Positions 54,617 through 64,000 of a stretch of 64,000 nucleotides of DNA are shown here, one piece after another. Positions within the stretch are counted from its first letter, which is position 1; each line of letters begins with the position of its first letter. Location: the NCBI RefSeq assembly GCF_905404315.1, contig NC_066267.1, positions 9,438,501 to 9,502,500 on the forward strand, read 5' to 3'. The notes beneath the pieces are model-generated. The model did no database searches. It saw only the letters and a program-made list of their open reading frames with translations, and was not told the DNA's origin. The DNA is from Leptidea sinapis (Eukaryota > Arthropoda > Insecta > Lepidoptera > Pieridae). Made by a program: the position numbers and the translations under genes.

Positions 54617-55460
54617 CTTAGATTAAGGATTGGTCTCCGGTGCGCTAGAACTAGATACCTCAGAACCTACCTAAAAACAATAGCTTTTTTATTACGGCAA
54701 CTACCTATTAGATGCTTGTATGCGTGGTATCTTGAAACTTGATTTCAAAATTTGTAACATACGCTTCGCGTGTTATTTTATATTGAAATTAATAATTTTT
54801 TTTTATATGATTTGGGGGCAAACTGGCAAGAGGCTCACGGGATGGGGAGAGGTGATGCAACCGCCCATGGACATCTGCAACAATAGGTGTATCAAGAAAT
54901 GCATTGCCGGATGCTTTTTTCTTGAAGGTCCCTAAGTCGTATCTGTTCTGGAAGACCGCTGCCGGTAGTTGATTCCACAAAGTGGCTGTGCGAGGCAAGA
55001 AATTTCGGACAAAACGCGCGGTTGTGGAATTCCAGACGTCTACGTGATGCGGATGGTACTTTGCACGTAATGTCCGGTGGTGGAATTCGGCCGCTGGAAT
55101 CAACCCGGACAGCTCCTCTGAGCACTCCCCGTGATAAATGCGGTAGAAGATGCAGAGAGAACCCACATCTCTACGCAATGCTAGAGAATCAAGCCGATCT
55201 GAGATGACTTGATCGTCGATCGTAATAAAATACAAAATAATTACTGATGATATCTGACCCCAGTGTCTTTCTAATTTCTTGTAGTATTATTGTTACAAAG
55301 TTTTACTACGCAACCTGGCGTTTTAGTTTCAATAATTATTAGCAAAGTTTAACAGTACATGTGGCACATCAACGTCACACATTTGGGTTAGTAAAAGTTG
55401 CCGCACTTTGCGACTGCGGTATCTAGTTGGAGCGCAGCGGAGACCAATCCTTAATCTAAG
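54617..55460. mobile_element. hAT-like MITE, copy 2, split by a LINE
   Basis: Ends CTTAGATTAAGGATTGG and CCAATCCTTAATCTAAG match the 1446-1885 family. Flanks AAAATACT/TAAAAACT agree at 6 of 8 bases. The middle is interrupted by a minus-strand LINE. Confidence 0.6.
54803..55236 (-). pseudogene. LINE family C 3' end nested in a MITE
   Basis: Minus frame of 148 codons: IDDQVISDRLDSLALRRDVG, AAEFHHRTLRAKYHPHHVDV, FVRNFLPRTATLWNQLPAAV, then a tail ending in ATATAAAAAAAAA. 5'-truncated. Confidence 0.8.
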
Positions 55461-56818
55461 TAAAAACTTATATTTATTTCGCGTAACAACATGCTAGCAC
55501 CGATGTCAAATTTAAAACTGTATTTATAATTATACAGAGTACGCTAAACAGTTTTGTTTTAAATTGTGTTAACAGTGTAAATACAAGATGGTAACGTGGA
55601 ATGCTACTATAATTAGTATCACCCATCATAAAATAATAAAATTATTAAACATTTCACAACATACAAACTTAAGTATATATTTACATATTTAACAATTTCA
55701 CGGACGCAATAAGAACACGAATAGGTACGTAATGTTTAGAAGAGCGGCGGGATACGGTCTAGCAAACTATTTATGGAATTTATTGTTTTTACTGTTATCC
55801 TTTCTAAACAATTGGTTTACGGCCAGTTTCAATATCCCATCTCAAATTTCAAAATACATAGGCTGGTTTATTTTTTAATGAAAATAAGGGGCGAGACGAG
55901 CAGGACGTTCAGCTGGTGGTTATTGATACGCCATTACAATGCAGTGCCGCTCAGGATTCTTGAAAAACCCAATAATTCTGAACGGCACCACAATTGCGCT
56001 CGTCACCTTGACACGTAAGATGTTAAGTCTCATTTGCCCAGTAATTTCACTAGCTACGGCGCCCTTCAGACCGAAACACAGTAATGTTTACACATTACTG
56101 CTTTACGGCAGAAATAATTGCACCAACAAACTTTAGCTGAGCAATAACAAACATGTTAAAGTACGGGTTAAGCAAAAAATGTGTTGCACCGTTTGACAAT
56201 TTTTTGATGACGTCATTACATTTTACTGTTAACGGTAACTGTCCAATCTGGTTCTTTAACTTTATATTAACTTTATAATAGCTTTCTATTGTCAAAACTC
56301 ATACTCAGTTTCAAATGAATAATCGATATTGACTCAAGTCAATAATTTTAGTATTTCTCTTTTTAACTTTAGCTATGCCAAGGAATACCTACGACTATGC
56401 AACATATTCCACAGTCATTGTAACGTCACCGTTTCTGTTAACGTAAAATTTGACTATAACAGCTAATAAGTTTTATGCCACCCAGCCTTAGAATCTTTAG
56501 AATCCAGATTTTGCGTGTCACTTGTCAATCTTTAATTTCCAAATGAAAATAACGTAGAGTAGGTACGCTTACCTGTCACATTCATACAAATACCAATCTA
56601 AAAATAAGCAAACAAAGAGGATTACATTTTGAATTGCCAATTTGCAATCGAATATAGAAATCGGCCATTAATCCAAATTGAAATAACAGTCAACCCCTTT
56701 CCATACTCATTGTTTCTGTCACTCACCTAAACGTGATATACAAAGAGTTTTAATCAAACAACAATATTTTAAAAAGCCTTTCTTATAGCCGCATTTCAGA
56801 TGCGTAAATAATCTGGTA
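55461..56818. other. 3' flank of the deadpan-like gene; family A at 55875-56115
   Basis: 55875-56115 (-) is a family A copy. The rest has no gene. A minus-strand ATTAAA at 56748-56753, 66 nt past the stop, is a possible polyadenylation signal. Confidence 0.45.
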
Positions 56819-57850
56819 TCACCATGGCCGCCACATTTCGGAGCTTGTACTCTGTTGAGGTGACTTAGACCTTGCATCAGCTTTGTCTTCACTCTTTGCT
56901 GTAGCTGTGCTCGACTGGGCTAAAGATTCCGCAGTATGGCTTATCACAGACCGAGGTACCCTCTCCACTGTTGGAACTTCAACGGGAGTTGGTATACTGG
57001 GTGGTAAAAATAGCTTGTGTTCGGGATGAACTCTTTCTGGTATTCTTCTGAATGCGGATAATTTTTCATTTGTTCTACTATCTCTTTCAGGAACAAACAA
57101 TTGTCGCTCAGGGATAGTTACAGTTTTCTCAGCATCTAAGCGAATAACTTTAGGAGTACTGACAATAGTTTCCGCATGGCGCTTCAATTTATTTCGTATT
57201 GAATAGTCCACGGCACGCTTCGGAGAGGCATCAATACCTATTTTGTAATTCTCAACATCGATTACTATTGATAAAGGTTCCATCAATTTCTTAGTCTTCA
57301 TCGGTTCCGTTTTTAAGTTTTCTGGAGATATTGTCGTCGATGAGACTGTTGGTTTTTGTTCAGGACTTGTGTCGAGGTCAGAGGCTGAGTTACTCGGTGG
57401 TGTTGGAAAAGGATATTTTTGCACTGGACGAGGCGGTGTCTCCAGTTCTGTAGAAGAATCACAGGCGGAATCACAAGATAGTGGACTTAAAGGTGGGCTG
57501 TTCGGCCTCGTTGATCTGACGAAATGAAAAGCGCTGGGTCGCTCGTCGTCTAATCTCAGAGGATCAGGTACTAGAGGTGGATATTCTGAAGGATGAAGAT
57601 GTTCTATACCGGATATGCAGGTATTAAGGTGGTTTCCGAGTCGGTATCTGAGTCCAGTAGGTACGTTGGCGAGTCGGGAGAGGTATTTCCTGACTTCGAC
57701 AGCGCAGTCACCGAAACCTGACTTGAACCTGTGCAAAACGGCTGGGTCTGCTGCAATTGCAGCGGCTAGCTGCTGTCGTTGTAAAGTCTGCAGATGCTTC
57801 ACTGTCAGTTCCAGAATATCCGCCTTCTCTAGTTTGGAATGTCGTGCGGG
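56819..57850 (-). CDS. dpn: deadpan-like exon 3 (helix 2, Orange, WRPW)
   Basis: 343 codons plus stop, acceptor TTTACAG. It begins PARHSKLEKADILELTVKHL, continues through the Orange domain and a Ser/Pro/Thr-rich tail, and ends MWRPW-TGA at 56821-56819. The upstream Met read in an isolated frame is not the start, since the frame continues to the acceptor. Confidence 0.95.
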   Translation of the reverse strand, partial: PARHSKLEKADILELTVKHLQTLQRQQLAAAIAADPAVLHRFKSGFGDCAVEVRKYLSRLANVPTGLRYRLGNHLNTCISGIEHLHPSEYPPLVPDPLRLDDERPSAFHFVRSTRPNSPPLSPLSCDSACDSSTELETPPRPVQKYPFPTPPSNSASDLDTSPEQKPTVSSTTISPENLKTEPMKTKKLMEPLSIVIDVENYKIGIDASPKRAVDYSIRNKLKRHAETIVSTPKVIRLDAEKTVTIPERQLFVPERDSRTNEKLSAFRRIPERVHPEHKLFLPPSIPTPVEVPTVERVPRSVISHTAESLAQSSTATAKSEDKADARSKSPQQSTSSEMWRPW

Positions 57851-60800
57851 CTGTAAAACAAAAAAGGGATAATTATAACAAGGACGTCACTAATAGAAGC
57901 AAATAATCTGGAGAGGATATGAACCCCCAACGAAATTTATTAAAACCTTCTTCCCTATGGATATTATTAGGTTTATGAAAGCAGTTGGAGGGGTTACAGT
58001 TTTCACCATTATTTTGTCTTATTATATATACCACCACTTTGGAAAAGGTTGAGCTTGAATGAGAAGAAGTGACAATAAACTCATTGCCACTCATTTTAAA
58101 TCAACTTTTAGGTACTTACACCTTTATCGTTTTAATTACAATATATTACGCAAAGTGAAGTAACTCTAAAAAGAAATTAATTAATAAATAAAAACAGGAT
58201 CATCTAGCCCTCTCATGTATCACCCGCTTACGAGCTCACGCATGGACCAGCCATCGCCTCCCTCAACCATATTTTAGGGATAAGAACGACCGACTCGAGG
58301 CCTTCACAGCACTGGCATCTATGCGAGCGTGGCGAACCCTTCAAAGGACTATCATGTTTGATGTTAAATTACTTATTTCGACATAGCCCCGGTAGGAAGA
58401 CGTTGTGTTGGTATTCCCCCCACAAGATGGACAGACGATCTGGTCAAGATCGCCAGAGTAGATGAGGGCAACGCGTGACCGACCGTCATGGCGATCTTTA
58501 GGGAAGGCCTTTGCCCAACATTAGACGTCTTCCGGCTGAAAGGATGATGATGATTCTAATTAGTTAAGTGATGTCTTACTTACATCTTTGTCCATGGAGT
58601 CCATGAGCAGATCCTTGAGCTCGTTGAGGCAGTTGTTGATCCGAGCGCGACGTTTCTTCTCCATTATAGGTTTGTTCGTCTGTAATCAAATTTTACAAAA
58701 AATTTCAATTTCATAATAAACTCTAAAAAATAAGTTAGTGAGTTTATTTTTATTTTATTTAAACCTTTTTTGGCAACTTATGGGTCATTAGTCATATTTG
58801 AATGTAGGTACGGAGATTCGGACGATATTGTTTCTCACATAGGCCGAATTTTACATAACAGTAATATAAATTTTAATAGGCAAACCGCAAACGGCTGGAC
58901 CATTTTGATGAAATTTTCAGACAATCTTCAGTTTAACCTAGCGACAGTTTCGTGTATTATATCGTGTAGGTACACTAGTTGTACTTTAATTTACAAACAT
59001 TGAGATTTCCTGTATAATAATAGGTATATATAATTGATTAATATTATTATTAGCAAATTATACAACAACACAAGCAAGTCAACAAGAAAATTGAGAAAAG
59101 ATGTTGTATTGTCTTGGACTGAGGGTGGATGAAAATAAAATGGACTTATTAGACTAATATAAGGCACAAACAGTGCGTGGAAGTGTTGGGAAACTTCAAA
59201 CTAGACGAACCTCATCTGGCAACATGATCCCATAAAATGTACGAGTAGATACAAAACAAATGTCTTAAGTACCAAATTCAAAAGAATGAAAGAAACAGTA
59301 CACTGTCAGTACATATACGATAACATCCTATACGCTCATAAAAATATTAGCCAATTTAAAAAGAATAGCGATGTACATAGTGTCCAATACTCGAAACAAA
59401 CATAAACTAGCAATTCCATCTACTAGGCTCCGTAAAATTGTTAAATCTTTTAAAGTGGATTGTGTTATATTTTATAATAAACTCCCAAATGAAATTAAAA
59501 TATGAAATGAATGTATCGTAAAAAATAAATTAACATCTAAGGCCTATTATAATGTGAAAGATTATTTGAATGATAATATAAATAAGATAGTTGGAATTAA
59601 TGTTCTAAATTTTGTTAATTAATATTGTTATACTCATTTGAATGCTATTGTAACTTTTGTACTTCATCCTGACATGCAGTAAATAACTTATAAAGTTTTA
59701 CATTGAATAAAGATTTTTTGACTTTGACTTTGAATTTATAACATAAATGACTTTCTTAATGATAACACAGATTGGGAATGGAGCAAACGCTCTCAGGTTA
59801 TCACTACATAGTATAAAACAAAGTCGCTTTCTCTGTCCCTATATCCCTATGTATCTATGCTTAAATCTTTAAAACTACGCAACGGATGTTGATGCGGTTT
59901 TTTTAATAGATAGAGTGGTTGAAGAGGAAGGTTTATATGTATAATAGCATCCATTAAATAGTGGAGAAATACTGTTATTTTTGTTTCTAATGTAATGTCG
60001 TATATAATTACATATTTTCCGCTTACATTGCAAACGCAGGCTGAACCCTAAAGGATTTATCAAAATAATGTACTAAGTATTGTACAGATTGAAAAGGTCT
60101 ACAAAAAACTCCGCTATGGTATATGTCTATCTCTTATAGATATCCCACAATAATATTTTCTAGTTCAATTATAAATTTAAGTTAACGATACTACAAATTA
60201 TATCGTAACAAAATCAACAAAAAGAAAAGCCCGCTGAATTTCTCGCGCCCGTTCTTCTCAGGTCTCAGTCGTACTATTTCGAATAGGTGGTACTTTTTTG
60301 ACGTTCAATAAGTGATTTTAAATCCTATGTTGAATAAAAATATGTGAGTTTATGTGAGAGTAGATTATGATTTACGATTAATTTAATGTACAAGTTACAA
60401 GACTATGATAAAAAAGAGCCCAAAAAAGAATGCTGTGAGAGCTGTTTCTCTCTCAGATCGCAATTTGGGCAATTTGTTTCCAAAGCGGTCATGGTTGACA
60501 TCAAAAGTCATTTTCTAGGAACCCATGATCATATTGGGGACGGCGATCTGCAGAAAAGGGTATAGGGGAAGAGAGAGAAGTCGTAAACATAATACGGAAA
60601 GCGAAATATTTGTACCCCTTTTTTAAAAATTGCACGAACGGATTAACGTAAAGTGTAACAAACACAGTTAAAGTTTATAATATCAAGAAGTGTATAAAGG
60701 TATTTTTCTTACATAAAATGTCTTACAAATACCTACATTAAATTAATTAAAATAAATTTTACACACACTACTGCTTGAATAACACACGCATAGATACATT

Positions 60801-61040
60801 ATAGAGGTATGGTCTTTGTTAGATCCTTATTATGTTAAAATTTAAAAATTAATTGAATTATGGTCAAATTTCGACCTCTGGGTGACCACTAGTAGTAATA
60901 AAACAGACATGTCAGTTTCGTGATCTAGGCAGGCGTATTATGTAGAGCAATATACCTACCTTTCTCAACTCAGCTTTAGACAGACCATGGGGGGTTTCCG
61001 ATGAATAACTTTGGGTATCATCGTCTTCACTGCAAGGCAT
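56819..61040 (-). CDS. dpn: deadpan-like bHLH-Orange WRPW repressor, 3 exons
   Basis: Hairy/E(spl)-family transcription repressor. Family role: it binds E-/N-box DNA as a dimer and recruits Groucho through the C-terminal WRPW; deadpan acts in neural stem cells and, in Drosophila, as an X-dose element. Seen: exons 61040-60960, 58679-58584 and 57850-56819, all phase-0 junctions, 402 aa. The bHLH is at about residues 24-85, with the family Pro in the basic region (NKPIMEKKRR) and PARHSKLEKADILE in helix 2. The Orange domain is at about 94-140 (DPAVLHRFKSGFGDCAVEV). A SPPLSP stretch follows and MWRPW ends the protein. GLSKAELRK just before the bHLH and SPPLSP both favour deadpan over hairy. The length is close to fly Deadpan. 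It converges on CEP131 with 7.6 kb between. Subfamily call is from remembered sequence; a hairy- or HES1-like name is the alternative. Confidence 0.9.
58025..58556. mobile_element. LINE tails in deadpan-like intron 2
   Basis: 58025-58105 is a family E tail (-). 58370-58556 (+) reads VGIPPTRWTDDLVKIARVDE, a LINE C-terminal remnant, and ends in a GATGATGATGATT tail. Confidence 0.6.
58584..58679 (-). CDS. dpn: deadpan-like exon 2 (basic region, helix 1)
   Basis: 32 codons with acceptor TTACAG and donor GAT/GTAAGT. It encodes TNKPIMEKKRRARINNCLNE and LKDLLMDSMDKD: the basic region with its proline, helix 1 and the loop start. The exon break before PARHSKLEK is the one usual in this family. Confidence 0.93.
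59260..60345 (+). mobile_element. LINE 3' ends in deadpan-like intron 1
   Basis: 59260-59740 decodes with breaks to HKNISQFKKNSDVHSV.., VDCVIFYNKLPNEIK and YYNVKDYLNDN, and ends in TTGACTTTGACTTTGAA. 59745-59800 and 60225-60345 are family D parts. 59813-60090 is another common repeat (AACTACGCAACGGATGTTGA). Confidence 0.6.
60960..61040 (-). CDS. dpn: deadpan-like exon 1
   Basis: 27 codons from ATG at 61040, encoding MPCSEDDDTQSYSSETPHG then LSKAELRK, with donor AAG/GTAGGT. The acidic N-terminus followed by LSKAELRK is the arrangement seen in Deadpan. Too short for ORF-length detection. Confidence 0.88.
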
Positions 61041-61182
61041 TGTCACCCACTCACTAAAACTTTACAAACTTTTAAAACACGTCTGGTCCAATCGACAGAC
61101 AAACACGTTATGTCAAGGAATCGTATCCCATTCAGGAGCTAAACTCAATTATCGCGTATCCTGGTTAGAAGGCGTACCGACT

Positions 61183-61190
61183 AATATATA
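61183..61190 (-). promoter_or_regulatory. TATA-like box of the deadpan-like gene
   Basis: On the minus strand this reads TATATATT, in GGGTATATATTAG, 143-150 bp upstream of the ATG. It would place the transcript start near 61155 with a 5' UTR of about 115 nt. Hairy/E(spl) genes often have TATA promoters. Inference only. Confidence 0.45.
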
Positions 61191-64000
61191 CCCGTCTCTT
61201 TTTGTCGCGTAGACTTTAACGATGGGAAGTGTATCGGAATGTTTTGTTTTCGTGCCGTCTCTCTCTATGGGGAAACCTGTTGAATGGTTTTTAAGGGCGA
61301 CTGTAGCGAGTACAATTACGATGCTATAATATAACTAAATAGTCAAAATGTTTATGTAGTCTAATTATCTAATCTAATTAATAATGGGTGATTTTAAAAA
61401 AACAGGACAAGAGTAAGGTATTCTGGAATTTATGGATAACTTTTCATTTCAATATCAAACAAATTATCACACTTCAGTAAAAACATCGAGATCATAAATG
61501 AAATAGAATAAACAAGGAAATATTATATAAATTGTGTACTATGATTACATACAATTTAAGCTAATTTCGTCAAATTTATACTTTACTATAAGTATATACC
61601 TACACATATATATTTATTATAAATAATAAAATTTATTCTAAGTTTTAATGAAATCTTAAATACATAAGTTATAAGTAGGATTACATAAAATTGAGGTAGA
61701 GTCGAAGAAATACAAAATTAATTCGTATTAAAAAATAAAAGTAATTTAAACAAACAATGACATTAGCGTACAATTATAATTTTATGTCCCCTATGAGTAT
61801 GTGGCACGGCAACCATAAAGCACCACAATACTTATCTTTAAAACAAACACAAAAAAAAAACCTGTACTTCATAGTGCGACTTTTCAAGTCAAAGGAAATT
61901 GTACCGTAAAATAAGTCAGTAAGATATATTTCTAGCCTTTTTGCATAAATGGCAGCGCCAATGTAACTTTAGACGGAGTGTCGCGTCCTGGCAACATTTA
62001 TCACCTATGAATAAGAAAATTATTTTATATGAAAACATCCCCTATAATATATATATATTTTACATAAAACATATAAAACGAAATAATGTGTGATTCCGTG
62101 GCGGCAAGTAATGAGTAAGGAGCACTTAAGTTACTATAATTAATTTTTACAAATCCATATATTTACGAGACAAATTAATTATAATAAAACAATTATTTAT
62201 TATTATAAAACAATTGAATTTGTAAAAAATTCATATAACAATAAATAATATTATCTTTGTGTACTGTAAGTATGTATTTTTTCCGATTCAGATAAATTTA
62301 TTTTTAAAACTTATTTTCAATAATATATTAATCAAACAAAGACTCTACTTGAACAATGCACAATATATACACAATGAAATTTTCACTAAATCCATTAAAT
62401 GTCACTCATAAGATATATAACACTACCTAATGTTGCACAATACGTCAGCTGTATAGCGACCGATATACTGCTATAAGTATTTTGGTGACGCGAACTCACG
62501 AGAATTCCAATGCGCCAGTCATGATCATGTCGGTGACGCGAACCCATAACATTTTCCCCTACTAAAAAGTGCCCAAAGCTGCTTAAGAAGTTTCACTTCA
62601 AATATTTTTCTTTATTCGCATAACGGCGGTTTTTTTTTTCTTGTCATAGCAGCATTATTAAAGCTTCAGCTGTATGTCTGCCAGCGGTTGCATTTCATGA
62701 GCCACAATAACTATACATACAACCCGCTGGCAGGCAGACAGTGGTGTCTTAGTAAGTGTGTTACCATCTATCGCCTATTCGTAAAGCTACTTAAATTGAA
62801 AATAATCAGAAAGAAACAAACTCTTACAAGCACACAGCCGGTCCGAGGTTCGAGTCTCCTTAGGAGGCGCCCCGCGACTGTTGTTGCGTAGTCTTTGCGG
62901 CCTCCACGTCCTATGTCGCTGTAAAAACCTTCAGGACTGACAGCATAGAGGAGGTTTTTAAATTTTAGTCGGTGTAGGCGAGTCCGAAATATGGGCCCCG
63001 TTTCGGGGTCTTCAATACGTAAATGTATTTTCTTCCTTTCAAAAAAAAAAGAAACAAGACAATAACTTTCTTTTAAATCATTTAAATATAATACTATAAG
63101 TTGTAATTTATCAATAACATAAAACAATAAACAAAGAGATATTCCGTCAATCGATTTAATCTATTTTAAGTAAATCGTCAATTTAAATCCAATACTTTAT
63201 ACACACAGGTCCATCTATATGTTTCAAGCTCTACAATTCACCAAAGCGTGAAAGGCATCGTTTTTTACGTAATGGTAGGTTTAGGGGGTATATTCTCACG
63301 GTGTGTGGGAATTTCGAAAGGTGTAAGGGTTGATATTTTGCATTACATACTTACATTAATAGTACTTACTCCCTGTTCGTACTATCATTTGTGGACATTG
63401 GCTATTAAAATGTTGTTAAGTCATTGTATTTTTTTAACAATCTGATGTATTTACGTAAAACTATTATATATTGTGTTTGAATAAAAAAAAATTAAATATA
63501 TCTATTAGGATTTATAATAGGCAAAGGTTAAGTAAAGCTCTCGTAACATTTAAAACCCTCCACAGATAATAGAAAAGAAGTTCTAGATTTATAGTTGTCT
63601 ATGGAATCATGAAGCATGTTGTTTGTGAACTCATCTGTGACCTGACAGTTTGTAGCCTAATTTTAATTTATTGTTAATTAAAATCAATTCAATACTAATT
63701 CAAACATTTAAGTATATACAGATGATCTAAATTTAAATAAATATAAACATTCTACGTGGAAAACCAGAATATTCAATTAACGTATAATAAAATATTCATT
63801 ACTCCATAATTCACATCGACGAGGGTCAAGCACTCGGAGGGCCGACCCTCCCAGGTGTGACCTCCCGTTTCCATCCCGAGCATTCCCTAACACAAACTGG
63901 ACTTATTAATATTCAATTATATTAAATTCTCCCACGGTGTATTGGTAAAGGCCAATATCGACCACGGATACAAAATGAACCTTAAATGAGTGCATTAAAA
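61191..64000. other. Upstream region of the deadpan-like gene
   Basis: No gene and few recognisable repeats, unlike the rest of the window. It holds E-box cores CAGCTG at 62446 and 62667 and CAGGTG at 63852, the Su(H)-like pair at 63293-63311, an inverted repeat at 62675-62740 (TGTCTGCCAGCGG versus CCGCTGGCAGGCAGACA), and two GGTGACGCGAAC boxes near 62484 and 62532. A candidate regulatory region. Confidence 0.4.
63293..63311. promoter_or_regulatory. Inverted pair of Su(H)-like sites
   Basis: TTCTCACG (minus-strand CGTGAGAA) and TGTGGGAA stand three bases apart; both fit the Su(H) consensus YGTGDGAA. They lie 2.25 kb upstream of the deadpan-like start. Fly deadpan is a Notch target, so a Notch input is plausible. 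The arrangement is not the classical SPS, whose head-to-head sites are 15-17 bp apart. Confidence 0.4.

Noticed and set aside
62821..62870. Possible tRNA (GGTTCGAGTCTCC)
   Set aside because: Only a B-box-like stretch; the T stem does not pair and there is no A box at the right distance.
63293..63311. Classical Notch SPS site
   Set aside because: The two Su(H)-like sites are 3 bp apart, not 15-17 bp head to head.

Overview
The window looks like AT-rich nuclear DNA from an insect, most probably a moth or butterfly (Lepidoptera). The reasons are GT-AG split genes with protein similarity to insect and animal families, and a dense layer of short non-autonomous elements of the kind common in lepidopteran genomes: Helitrons, tRNA-derived SINEs, 3' fragments of several LINE families and many MITEs. 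The species cannot be read from the sequence. There is no operon structure and no prokaryotic feature.

Two real protein-coding genes are supported, and they point toward each other. (1) On the + strand, about 20.7 to 49.2 kb, lies a 15-exon gene for a CEP131/AZI1-type centriolar-satellite and ciliary coiled-coil protein (Drosophila orthologue dilatory). The proposed exons join in phase into about 1,264 codons. A perfect RFX X-box lies 55 bp before the proposed ATG, as expected for a ciliary gene. (2) On the - strand, 61.04 to 56.82 kb, lies a three-exon bHLH-Orange repressor ending in WRPW (402 aa), most like deadpan of the Hairy/E(spl) family. It has a TATA-like box upstream and a pair of inverted Su(H)-like sites about 2.3 kb upstream.

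Layout: 0-20.6 kb is gene-free and made of repeats. These include P-element-type MITEs that still carry a THAP-domain start, Helitrons, a broken LINE reverse transcriptase at 8.3-9.7 kb, a dead Tc1/mariner transposase at 10.1-10.9 kb, a SINE and a PIF/Harbinger-like MITE. 20.6-49.2 kb is CEP131, whose introns hold most of its length as mobile DNA: two Tc1/mariner derivatives, a tandem Helitron pair, an 11 x 84 bp minisatellite, a LINE with an intact FADD motif, a hAT MITE with a perfect 8-bp target duplication and several foldback repeats. 49.2-56.8 kb is the convergent intergenic region, holding a GC-rich 94-bp-arm palindrome, another P-type MITE and a LINE-split MITE. 56.8-61.2 kb is the deadpan-like gene. 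61.2-64 kb is its upstream region, poor in recognisable repeats and a candidate regulatory region.

The two genes have no evident joint function; their neighbourhood is a matter of chromosome position. No undescribed multi-gene system is visible. The most unusual material is non-coding: the THAP-bearing MITE family, the GC-rich palindrome, the tandem Helitrons, the minisatellite and the X-box.
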